A DNA stretch of 12,521 nt, taken from positions 1 through 12,521 of the forward strand of contig CALGGL010000126.1 in the NCBI GenBank assembly GCA_937915975.1, given 5' to 3'. The DNA is from an uncultured Lachnospiraceae bacterium. GTDB taxonomy: Bacteria; Bacillota; Clostridia; Lachnospirales; Lachnospiraceae. Under the pieces are notes generated by a model. That model ran no database searches, was not told the DNA's origin, and was given only the letters and a program-made list of their open reading frames with translations. A program made the translations under genes and the position numbers. This document shows, in pieces, positions 1 to 7,506 of the stretch (the stretch's first letter is position 1; each line of letters starts with the position of its first letter).

Positions 1-122
1 TCAAAAAATAATTTTATATATGGAGCTAATTTATAACAAATAAATATTATATTGTTATATTATTAAATAATTTCGAAAGAATATTACAATAAAATATTTT
101 TAGTTATTATGTATTACATAAT
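1..122. other. AT-rich non-coding flank (3' side of the hydrolase gene)
   Basis: This is a very AT-rich stretch with no supportable gene, lying downstream of the hydrolase stop codon. I looked for a telomere repeat, since a gene-sized ciliate chromosome could end here, and for a stem-loop terminator followed by a T tract, and found neither. It reads like a protist 3' untranslated or intergenic region. Confidence 0.5.
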
Positions 123-2318
123 TTATATATGTGGAATATTTATTTTAATATTGTCATCTTCTAAAAAAAAATCATCTTCATTTTCTTGGAAAAAATGCGA
201 GTCACTTAATTTATTATCATTATTTTTAAATGTTTTTTCAGAGCTATTATCATTCTTATTTTCTTCCTTATTTTTATTAATTATACTTTTATTTTTATTT
301 ATATTTTTATCATTAGTGATTCGTTGAACAAAATTACTTTTTTTGCTATTAGTTAATGATATATTTTTATTTTGTTCTTTATTTTCTTTTGATTTTATCT
401 TACCTTCTTTGGTTTTTATATTGTAAACTTGGTTTATTTTTATGTTGTTGTTATTAATTTTATTATTATTTATTTGTTTTATATTATTTTCATGATTTTT
501 TATATGTAATATTAAATTTGGAAAATTTATTTCACGTTGCATTGTTTTTGGATATTTAGTTGCTACAGAAGATGCTTTGGCATTATTACTTTTAATAAAT
601 AATTTATTTTTTTGTTTCTTTTTGTCGAAAATATTATTTTTATTTTTCAATTGTTCTAATAATAGATTTCGCCTTCGTTTTAAATCTTTTACAAGATGTA
701 TTTTTCTTTTGTAACGTTCATCTGTTTGATTAATTGTTTTATTATCATTATTTACATTTATATTTTCTTTAGGAAAAAATTTATATTTACTCTCATAGGA
801 AATAGTTTCAATTGATGTTTTTTTAACTTCATTATATTTATTATTTTTATTCGATTTATACTTGTATTCTTTATTAAATTTTTTAATAGAACTTCTATTA
901 TTATTATTTAAATAATTTGGAACTTTTATTTTTATTTCATCAATTTCTTTTGAGGATAAAAACAATTTCTGCTTTTCATCATCTTCATTTTTTATCTTAT
1001 TTTCAACTTCATTTGTTGTTAAATGAATATTTTTAGATGAAGAAGATTTACACGATTTAACTATACTATTGATATAATCAACAGATTTCGTTGGTTTCGA
1101 GTTAATTCTTTTTTTATTAATATATTTATTATTTGTTTTTAATTTTGGGCATTCATTAATATCATGTATAATTATATTATCATCATTACAAAATATTAAA
1201 TCAGGGTCATCTTCGATTAACTTCGTTTCAATTTTTTCATTATTGAATTCAATTTCTTTTTTATTTTCAAATTTTCCACAAATTTTAATTTCACTCACTG
1301 AATTATTAGTCTGTCTTTGTCCTCTAATATTTTTTTTCTTTCTTAAATCCAAAATCTTTTTACAAAAATTATTATCATCATTATGAAATTCCAAATTAAT
1401 TATACTGTTAAATTCGCTTTTTTGTTCCATTTCTTCACATCTTAACGCCTTATAAAAAAATTGTCCAACAGATTCTTTAAAATGAATCGAGCGTTCACTA
1501 TTATGATTTCCTTTAACATAAACAATGTTTTTATCTCCAGCATATAAATTATACAAATCTTTGCAATGATGAATATTAACGAAAGTGTCTCCTTTAGAGT
1601 GACAAAAATATGCTGGTATAAAACATTTATTAGCATATTCTATTGGTTCTACGTCATCCAAATTAAAATCGGCTTTTTCTTTAATTGTTTCTTTTATCCA
1701 TTTTAAAGCTTGTTTCACTACAAAATCTGGAAGAGCAACTCTATCTTTGGCTAATTCATTAATTAGATTTTTTAAGGAAGAAAAAGGAGAATCCAAAACT
1801 AAACCTGCTATAGATAAATCTTTTGTTGCATACATTAAGGCAGTTGCCGCTCCCATACTCCTCCCCCATAGTCCGATGGCACTTACTTTATTCGATCTTC
1901 GTAAAAAGTCAACTATACAAGCAACATCATCTTGCTCATGCCATCCTAATGATATATATTCGCCTTCACTTCTGCCACAACCCGAAAAATCAAAGGCAAA
2001 AACAGTAATACCTATTTTTAATAAATATTTAATTTCTGGGACTACTTCACAACGAGAGGATGAATTTCCATGAAGATATATTACACATGGAAGTTTAGGG
2101 AATTCCCTTTCTTCATCAAATGGTTCCCAAAATGAGCATATTAACTTATAATTTTTCTTATTTGTTAAGGTAAAATCAGTTCTTTTATAACATTTTCCTT
2201 TTAATTCGAATTTTTCAGGTCCTAATTCTATATCACTATATTTATCACGATTTGGACGAATCACTGCTTTCCATAGTTCATCATACGCTGAAGAAAAAAT
2301 TTTTTTCAAAAAACTCAT
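123..2318 (-). CDS. ABHD-like alpha/beta hydrolase of eukaryotic type with long Asn/Lys-rich tail
   Basis: Seen: a 731-residue protein with two parts. Residues 1-~295 form a serine hydrolase domain: an HGNSS oxyanion-type motif (83-87), nucleophile elbow GRSMG with Ser154, and probable acid Asp244 (in SKGDTF) and His272 (in GNHNSER). Residues ~300-731 are low-complexity Asn, Lys, Ser, Glu and Ile, ending in an acidic-aromatic patch (HFFQENEDDFFLEDD). There is no signal peptide or membrane segment. Known: stretches such as CVIYLHGNSS, LGW.EQDD and IGLWGRSMGA are typical of a eukaryotic hydrolase family found in plants, ciliates and other protists (S33/ABHD17-like), whose substrate is usually unknown. 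The leader is A-rich (AAATAAAATAA before ATG) with no Shine-Dalgarno. A frame open for 430 codons in DNA this poor in G/C argues that the tail is coding. Inference: a ciliate or other protist gene, joined to the bacterial operon by misassembly or transfer. Confidence 0.85.
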   Translation of the reverse strand: MSFLKKIFSSAYDELWKAVIRPNRDKYSDIELGPEKFELKGKCYKRTDFTLTNKKNYKLICSFWEPFDEEREFPKLPCVIYLHGNSSSRCEVVPEIKYLLKIGITVFAFDFSGCGRSEGEYISLGWHEQDDVACIVDFLRRSNKVSAIGLWGRSMGAATALMYATKDLSIAGLVLDSPFSSLKNLINELAKDRVALPDFVVKQALKWIKETIKEKADFNLDDVEPIEYANKCFIPAYFCHSKGDTFVNIHHCKDLYNLYAGDKNIVYVKGNHNSERSIHFKESVGQFFYKALRCEEMEQKSEFNSIINLEFHNDDNNFCKKILDLRKKKNIRGQRQTNNSVSEIKICGKFENKKEIEFNNEKIETKLIEDDPDLIFCNDDNIIIHDINECPKLKTNNKYINKKRINSKPTKSVDYINSIVKSCKSSSSKNIHLTTNEVENKIKNEDDEKQKLFLSSKEIDEIKIKVPNYLNNNNRSSIKKFNKEYKYKSNKNNKYNEVKKTSIETISYESKYKFFPKENINVNNDNKTINQTDERYKRKIHLVKDLKRRRNLLLEQLKNKNNIFDKKKQKNKLFIKSNNAKASSVATKYPKTMQREINFPNLILHIKNHENNIKQINNNKINNNNIKINQVYNIKTKEGKIKSKENKEQNKNISLTNSKKSNFVQRITNDKNINKNKSIINKNKEENKNDNSSEKTFKNNDNKLSDSHFFQENEDDFFLEDDNIKINIPHI

Positions 2319-2340
2319 TTATTTTATTTATTTTACATTT
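2319..2340. other. Junction between bacterial operon and eukaryote-like DNA
   Basis: These 22 bases separate the pilB stop (TAA, 2341-2343) from the hydrolase ATG (2316-2318). They contain only A and T except for one C/G pair. There is no ribosome binding site for the downstream gene, unlike every other gene gap in the window, and no terminator hairpin after pilB. Composition and gene style change within about 25 bp. Just upstream of the hydrolase start is an ATG directly followed by TAA (2338-2333 on the minus strand), which is probably chance in such AT-rich DNA. Confidence 0.75.
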
Positions 2341-4026
2341 TTATTCATAATAAGAAACCTTTAAGAGTTCATCTATGGTTGTTACGCCCTGTTCAACAAG
2401 TTCAAGAGCACTCTTCTTCAAGGTGCTCATTCCCTGTTCATTTATCGCATATTCTTTGATCTCCTCAACTGAAGCGCCATTTGTTATCATCGAACGGACA
2501 TTTTTATCTATTACAAGTATTTCATGGATAGATATTCTTCCCTTATATCCGGTATTGTTACATTGTCTGCATCCAACCGGATGTTTAATCATATCAAAAT
2601 GTGCTCCGGCTATAGCCTCTTCCTCGGGTGTCATAGGACCTGTAGTAGCACAGAAAGGACATACCTTTCTTACAAGTCTTTGAGCAACTATACCAACCAG
2701 AGAGCTTGCTATCATATAAGGCTCAACGCCCATATCAACAAGTCTTACTACAGATGATGCTGCATCATTGGTATGGAGTGTGGAAAGAACCAGATGACCG
2801 GTAATAGCCGCTCTGACTGAAATTGATGCTGTCTCCGAGTCACGTGTCTCACCAACCATTATAATATCCGGATCCTGACGAAGCAAAGCCCTAAGTCCCA
2901 CCTCAAAGGTAAGACCTGCTACATTATTAACCTGCATCTGATTTAGCTTTGCAACATTTTTTTCAACAGGATCCTCGATAGTCGATATATTTACACTTCT
3001 TTTTGATAATTCCTCAAGTATCATATAAAGCGTCGTTGACTTACCTGAACCGGTCGGCCCCGTAAGATATATTATACCGTTTGGAGACTGAAGCATCTTC
3101 TTAACTATCATATAATTTTTGTCTGTCATACCAAATGTTCCCATATGGTCGATGGAAGATGCAGATGCAAGAAGTCTTAAAACCGCTTTTTCTCCGAATA
3201 CTGTTGGTATAACCGACACTCTGACATTTAAGTTTACTCCTTCGATATTTATTCTGAAATGTCCATCCTGAGGTACTCTTCTTTCCGCAATATCCAAATC
3301 ACCAAGAATCTTTATTCTGGCTATAAGTGAATTATGAATATTTTTCTGCAGTGTCATAAAATCACATATAACACCGTCCATTCTCATACGAACGCTTGTC
3401 TGGTTTTCAAAAGGCTCGATATGAATATCAGATGCGTTGGAATTGTAAGCTCTTATAAGTATACTGTTAAAGAGGTTTATGATAGGTGTATCATCATCGC
3501 CCTCTTCAATGCTTATCTCAACGGTTTCACTTACCTGTGTACTGTTGGCAGCAGCCTTCTTAGCCGCCTCTCTTGCAGATACCTCAGAGTAGTAATACTG
3601 AATGGAATTTTCAAGAGGAGCCTGCTCACACAGAGCTATATTAAGCTCCATACCAACTATCTGTCTGATATCCTCAATTCCATAGAAATTAAGAGGATCA
3701 TTTACGACAATGTAATAAACATTATCTACAACCTTATAACCCATCATACAGTACTTCTCAGCCAGCATCCTCGGAATCATTTCCACAGCTTCGATATTGA
3801 CGGACAAATCCGATATATTTACCATATCGTAATTAAGTCTTTTTGCCAAAGCCTCAAGCATCTGCCTTTCGGTAATAAAACCGAGTGCTATAAGTGCACC
3901 ACCGAGTCTGACACCCTTATTTTCCTTCTGATAGGCAATAGCCTGACCAACCTGCTCATCATTTACATAGCCAAGCTCCTGAAGTACATCACCTATTCTA
4001 ATGTTTTTATTATTTCTTGCTTCCAT
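2341..4026 (-). CDS. pilB: Type IV pilus assembly ATPase PilB / GspE family
   Basis: This is the cytoplasmic hexameric ATPase that would drive pilin extraction and assembly through PilC. Seen in its 561 residues: an N-terminal MshEN-type region (about 1-145, with IGDVLQELGYV and LGGALIALGFI repeats), Walker A GPTGSGKS (323-330), Asp box IEDPVE (350-355), Walker B with DPDIIMVGETRD (385-396), His box GHLVLSTLHTNDA (410-422), and a zinc-type tetracysteine (Cys456, 459, 486, 489). The length is normal for PilB, and the C-terminus (VTTIDELLKVS) matches where the family usually ends. The ATG lies 3 nt after the pilO-like stop, and GAGGA inside the end of that gene serves as the ribosome binding site, so translation is coupled. 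It is the last clear gene of the operon; eukaryote-like DNA starts right after its stop. PilB is preferred over PilT because of the N-domain and tetracysteine. Confidence 0.96.
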   Translation of the reverse strand: MEARNNKNIRIGDVLQELGYVNDEQVGQAIAYQKENKGVRLGGALIALGFITERQMLEALAKRLNYDMVNISDLSVNIEAVEMIPRMLAEKYCMMGYKVVDNVYYIVVNDPLNFYGIEDIRQIVGMELNIALCEQAPLENSIQYYYSEVSAREAAKKAAANSTQVSETVEISIEEGDDDTPIINLFNSILIRAYNSNASDIHIEPFENQTSVRMRMDGVICDFMTLQKNIHNSLIARIKILGDLDIAERRVPQDGHFRINIEGVNLNVRVSVIPTVFGEKAVLRLLASASSIDHMGTFGMTDKNYMIVKKMLQSPNGIIYLTGPTGSGKSTTLYMILEELSKRSVNISTIEDPVEKNVAKLNQMQVNNVAGLTFEVGLRALLRQDPDIIMVGETRDSETASISVRAAITGHLVLSTLHTNDAASSVVRLVDMGVEPYMIASSLVGIVAQRLVRKVCPFCATTGPMTPEEEAIAGAHFDMIKHPVGCRQCNNTGYKGRISIHEILVIDKNVRSMITNGASVEEIKEYAINEQGMSTLKKSALELVEQGVTTIDELLKVSYYE

Positions 4027-4029
4027 AGA

Positions 4030-4755
4030 CTATTCCTCGCACATATAGATTTCAAAGGTAATACTTAAAACCTTATTGTTCTTTATTTCATATCCTTCCG
4101 TACCTTCACCGTTTTCATCCGAAGTATTGTATTCTATACTTCTTTCTTCAGAAAACGAATAATTTACGACTCTTAATTTTTTATCCGTGTTACAAAATGA
4201 ATCAAGGAAAGAAATCAGCTTTTTTTCGTCTCCGCCAACCTTCAGTGAAATTGTTGAGGTATATATACCTATTGAAACATTTTCTTCTTTGTCAACCTCA
4301 TCTTCCGAAGCTTCTTCATCATCATCCGTTTCATCCTCATATTCGTAATCATTAACTTCTTCATTTAATGCTTTTTCCGAATACTGATACGGAGAAAGAC
4401 TCGTAGGCTCGGATGATACGGATATATTGAGATCATAAAGATAAAGTCCCGAGGAAAGGGCTAAACCCGTAAAATGTTTATCAATCTCATCACTTGTCAT
4501 CATTTCATAATAATTCTGTCTTGCTACAAGTATTTCCTCCTCCATCTTTTCCGTTTCCGCTTCAATCATCGGAAGCTGACTGACCTTAAGCTCATTCATA
4601 TCCTGAAGATCCTTTTCGGTCTGTATTTTCTCATTGGTTTTATTTATATCCTTTATAACGGGATAGACTCCCCAATATCCTATACATACAACAATTACAA
4701 ATACGGATAGGAATACAAGTAGTTTTTTATCTCTTTCTGTCATTTCAAACTTCAT
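4030..4755 (-). CDS. pilO: PilO / GspM-like inner-membrane alignment protein
   Basis: Seen: 241 residues with a short cytoplasmic N-terminus, one membrane segment (about 12-30), a predicted coiled coil (about 36-85, heptad-like and rich in Glu, Lys and Leu), then an extracytoplasmic alpha/beta domain. This is the PilO/GspM layout, and the position after a PilM-PilN gene and before pilB supports the call. The family links the PilM-PilN complex to the rest of the machine. An oddity is a strongly acidic insert (about 131-159, mostly Asp and Glu with Tyr) between the two halves of the ferredoxin-like domain. The start ATG has AGGAGGGG a few bases upstream (complement of 4758-4769), partly inside the end of the previous gene. 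Sequence identity to named PilO proteins is low, as usual, so the call rests on topology and context. Confidence 0.82.
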   Translation of the reverse strand: MKFEMTERDKKLLVFLSVFVIVVCIGYWGVYPVIKDINKTNEKIQTEKDLQDMNELKVSQLPMIEAETEKMEEEILVARQNYYEMMTSDEIDKHFTGLALSSGLYLYDLNISVSSEPTSLSPYQYSEKALNEEVNDYEYEDETDDDEEASEDEVDKEENVSIGIYTSTISLKVGGDEKKLISFLDSFCNTDKKLRVVNYSFSEERSIEYNTSDENGEGTEGYEIKNNKVLSITFEIYMCEE

Positions 4756-4767
4756 ATTATTCCCCTC

Positions 4768-6207
4768 CTATCTGCCTGCTGACTCAGCCAATGTACAAGT
4801 AACGTGTATATCATAGTTTTCCGTATTTTCCTGATATGAATATCCGGAATAATCAACACGACTGAAAATATCCTGTTTGGTTAACTCGGCTATAAATAAA
4901 TTGATTTCATTAACCGTTTTTGATGTAGCCGTAAAGGAAACTATTCCTGAATCGGCATCAAAGGAATCAAAGCTGACATCCGCATAATTCCCCGCACATT
5001 TTGTAATCAAATTCATTACATCGGTATTACAGACCGGATATGTCATAATATTCTCATCAAGTCCCACAATCGAATTATACTGACTGCTTATAAATGAATT
5101 TCTTGCCGTAACCATATCATATTCAAGAACCATAAGCTCCATTGACTCATTTGCTTCTTTCGCTTTATCAAGCTCCCTGTGTTTAAGAAGTCTCACGGTA
5201 AGTGAAGCGGCAAGTATTATTCCCATAAGAGCAACTGCTCCGACAATAATAAATATTCCTGTTTTGCTTCCGCTCTCCTTATTGCTCTTCTTTTTTGACG
5301 AATTATATAAAGTAAGGAAATTCTGATGCTTTCCCGTATTAATCAAGCCGCTTGAAGCGTGGATGCATCCCTGAATATCAACCCCCGCCTGTATGCTGTC
5401 ATCCGAGAACACCTGAACAGGAGCCTGTATACCCTGCTGGAGTATTGCCTCGCTGTAGGTATATATATTTAAAGGATTTACACCTGCAAGAATAATGGTT
5501 TCAAGCGGATATTCAATCTGATGAGCCTGCATAAACTGAATAATCTGACTTGCCGAACGCGCCATATCCTGTGCATATTCCTCTGATTCCTGTTCGTGGA
5601 AGCATCTCGTACTGTTAAAATAATAAAAGCTTCCGTTAACAAACAGCAGTGTTGTTATCATCATTCTGTCAGCAATTTCAAGAATAAAGGTTCCGTATTT
5701 TTTTCCGGCAGTCTTATCTACAAAATTAATTATACTGCTTTCTCCTGAATATACCGCCTTAATCTTAATACCTGCCTCGGTGAAAATATCGATATAATCC
5801 TTTATAAAATCAGTAGGAATATTTTCAGCATAAACTCTTCTGGTCTTTCCATCCGTCGAAAGCAGTATATAGCCATAGGTATAGCTGTCTGCCTTATTAA
5901 TATCCGTAAATTCTCTTTCGATAAATTCAAGAGTTTTACTGTCCTTTAAAACAGGCATTTCAATATTTTTTCCTACAAATTTTGAACTGTTTATTACAAC
6001 AATAACATCCTTTGTCGGAAGTCTTAAATTAGACCATGTATCACGTAAAAAGCCTATAAAAGGATCCGCATCCATTACTATTCCGTTTATTATGCTTCCC
6101 TCAGGTGCATCCACCGTATAGCTTTGGTTAATTATTATTTTCTTTCCGTTGGAAGAGCCTGTAGCAATCTGTACCTGCTGATTGGCAAGATATATAACTG
6201 TACTCAT
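4768..6207 (-). CDS. pilM: PilM-PilN fusion protein (GspL-like layout)
   Basis: Seen: 479 residues. Residues 1-~300 resemble the actin-like cytoplasmic PilM fold (FILEIAD..MITTLLFVNGSFYYFNSTR at about 174-201 followed by a helical stretch and TIILAGVNPL at 237-246, typical of the second half of the fold). A basic Ser/Lys linker leads to one membrane segment (about 317-340), a short coiled coil, and an extracytoplasmic PilN-like alpha/beta domain to the end. Known: PilM and PilN are usually separate, with PilM binding the PilN tail; type II secretion GspL unites both parts in one chain. The start of the usual nucleotide motif (Asp-Ile-Gly-Ser type near residue 5) is replaced by YLANQQVQIATG, so ATP binding may be lost. 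It starts with ATG behind GGGGTGA, 14 nt after the pilC stop. Role: would dock PilB to the membrane complex with the PilO-like protein. Confidence 0.83.
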   Translation of the reverse strand: MSTVIYLANQQVQIATGSSNGKKIIINQSYTVDAPEGSIINGIVMDADPFIGFLRDTWSNLRLPTKDVIVVINSSKFVGKNIEMPVLKDSKTLEFIEREFTDINKADSYTYGYILLSTDGKTRRVYAENIPTDFIKDYIDIFTEAGIKIKAVYSGESSIINFVDKTAGKKYGTFILEIADRMMITTLLFVNGSFYYFNSTRCFHEQESEEYAQDMARSASQIIQFMQAHQIEYPLETIILAGVNPLNIYTYSEAILQQGIQAPVQVFSDDSIQAGVDIQGCIHASSGLINTGKHQNFLTLYNSSKKKSNKESGSKTGIFIIVGAVALMGIILAASLTVRLLKHRELDKAKEANESMELMVLEYDMVTARNSFISSQYNSIVGLDENIMTYPVCNTDVMNLITKCAGNYADVSFDSFDADSGIVSFTATSKTVNEINLFIAELTKQDIFSRVDYSGYSYQENTENYDIHVTCTLAESAGR

Positions 6208-6221
6208 TTATTTTCACCCCT

Positions 6222-7424
6222 TTATTGATATGATTGAGATATCTGTGCGTAAGAGCCGTATATTGGCTGTATTACGGAAATAATTATAAATCCTACTATA
6301 ACTGCCATAACCACTATCATAGCAGGCTCAAGATATGATACAAGTTTATTTAAAGCAACCTCAGAATCATACTCCATTTGATTTGCCGTGGATACAAGCA
6401 TGGAATCAAGTGCACCTGTTTCCTCACCTACCATAATCGAAGATGAAAGCTTCTTAGTAAAGCCGTCAACCTTGTCAATAGCCTCACTTAAGTTCGAACC
6501 TGATTTTACATCCGCTATTACCTGGTCAAACTGTTTTTCAATATATAAATTACCTATAGTATTTCTTGAAATCATAAGACAATTTATAATTGAAATACCT
6601 GCCGAGTAAAGGCTTGAAAGTGTTCTTGCAAACCTTGCAGTATATATAACCTTATTAAGCTTTCCGAATACGGGAAGATGTATCTCCAGCTTATCCTTAT
6701 AATATTTAACGGACGGTATTGAAAATATTATCTTAAACGCAATATAAAGAACCGCTGCTGCTATAAGAAGTACATACCATTTATTTTTAACATAATTACT
6801 TATTCCAAGCAAAAGTCTGGTTGATGCCGGAAGACTTTCCATCTGGGAAAAAAGACTGTCAAACTGCGGTATAACATATCCCATAATTATTGCTACTACT
6901 ATAACTATAAGTACTCCGAGAATCTTAGGATATGTCATGGAGCTTTTTACCTTCTGTCCGAGTCTGTACTCCTTATCATAGTGAGAAGCCATCTGCATTG
7001 CAATCTTATCAAGATTACCGCTGGTCTCGGCACTCTTTACCATATTTATGAAAAGCGGAGGAAAAGCATCTCCCTGCTCTGTCATGGCATCCGAAAGAGA
7101 TATACCCGAACGAACCAGCTTAAGTATCGAAGCGTATATCTCCTGTTCCTTCGGCTTAATGGATTCATCTTCCGAAATAATCTTTAAAGCCTTTACAAGT
7201 GATACACCCGCCGCCGTAAGCTCTCCGATATTTCTCGCAAAATCAGATATGGCATCGGATTTTATCCTTTTAATATTCTTTTTTTCAATTATCGGTTTAG
7301 ACTCAATAAGAAGCTTATTGTCCTGCTTCAGCTTATCATGAAGGTCAAATTCATCATTTGCAGAAAGCTCTCCTGAAACAGTCTTTCCTTCCTGATCCTG
7401 AGCCTTATATTTGTAACGAACCAA
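6222..7424 (-). CDS. pilC: Type IV pilus platform protein PilC / GspF family
   Basis: This is the polytopic inner-membrane platform that transmits PilB motion to pilins. Seen in 400 residues: the family N-terminus (YKYKAQDQEGKTVSGEL), two GspF repeats (about 60-186 and 262-388) carrying the paired signatures LTAAGVSLVKAL / SLYSAGISIINCL and SAETSGNLD / GEETGALD, and three membrane segments (about 168-188, 216-236, 367-387). Length is normal for the family. The start is TTG rather than ATG; it is chosen because AGGAGG (complement of 7433-7438) sits 8 nt upstream and the protein begins exactly at the conserved YKYKA block. The gene follows the truncated prepilin peptidase gene and precedes the PilM-PilN fusion. 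Confidence 0.96.
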   Translation of the reverse strand: MVRYKYKAQDQEGKTVSGELSANDEFDLHDKLKQDNKLLIESKPIIEKKNIKRIKSDAISDFARNIGELTAAGVSLVKALKIISEDESIKPKEQEIYASILKLVRSGISLSDAMTEQGDAFPPLFINMVKSAETSGNLDKIAMQMASHYDKEYRLGQKVKSSMTYPKILGVLIVIVVAIIMGYVIPQFDSLFSQMESLPASTRLLLGISNYVKNKWYVLLIAAAVLYIAFKIIFSIPSVKYYKDKLEIHLPVFGKLNKVIYTARFARTLSSLYSAGISIINCLMISRNTIGNLYIEKQFDQVIADVKSGSNLSEAIDKVDGFTKKLSSSIMVGEETGALDSMLVSTANQMEYDSEVALNKLVSYLEPAMIVVMAVIVGFIIISVIQPIYGSYAQISQSYQ

Positions 7425-7440
7425 GGCTTAATCCTCCTTA
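7425..7440 (-). promoter_or_regulatory. Strong Shine-Dalgarno deciding the TTG start of pilC
   Basis: On the minus strand the sequence reads AAGGAGGAT, with AGGAGG at 7438-7433, then 8 nt to TTG at 7424-7422. No ATG or GTG is better placed, so the near-perfect site supports initiation at TTG. The same bases would encode the last residues of the frameshifted tail of the upstream gene, which suggests coupled translation if that tail is real. Confidence 0.85.
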
Positions 7441-7506
7441 TTCTCATTTTTGTCTTTGTTTTTTTCTTTAACTTTTTCTTTGCTTTTTTCTTTATCTTTT
7501 ACTTTA
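7428..7506 (-). other. Shifted-frame Lys-alternating extension of the upstream gene
   Basis: In the frame reached by adding one A to the A6 run at 7507-7512, the coding sequence of the prepilin peptidase-like gene does not stop at 7499. It continues for 26 codons as an alternating Lys-x pattern (x being Asn, Val, Asp, Glu or Ser) and stops at TAA 7430-7428, 3 nt before the pilC start. The pattern directly continues the REKENGKNKEK tail encoded before the run. It also fills what is otherwise the largest gap in the operon (74 nt). This suggests the annotated stop is due to a lost base, by sequence error, mutation or slippage. Confidence 0.65.

Noticed and set aside
1..122. Possible telomere or ciliate chromosome end at the left edge
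   Set aside because: No tandem G-rich or C-rich telomere repeat is present; the stretch is plain AT-rich DNA.
109..327. 72-codon plus-strand frame rich in Leu, Phe and Ser with a membrane-like look
   Set aside because: It is the complement of the Asn/Lys-rich tail (AAA/AAT become TTT/ATT), so the hydrophobic look is a composition effect.
1747..2073. 108-codon plus-strand open frame opposite the hydrolase
   Set aside because: It is antisense to the conserved catalytic domain and has no motif or start signal of its own.
2333..2338. Minimal start-stop uORF (ATG TAA) just before the hydrolase start
   Set aside because: In DNA of almost pure A and T this six-base pattern is expected by chance, and nothing else supports regulation.
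3334..4068. 244-codon open frame on the plus strand opposite pilB
   Set aside because: It lies antisense to an unmistakable PilB domain, has no ribosome site, and its protein shows no coherent domain; it is a shadow of pilB codon usage.
7441..7500. Pyrimidine-rich stretch as a possible terminator or regulatory tract
   Set aside because: It has no stem-loop and is better explained as the coding complement of the Lys-alternating tail in the shifted frame.
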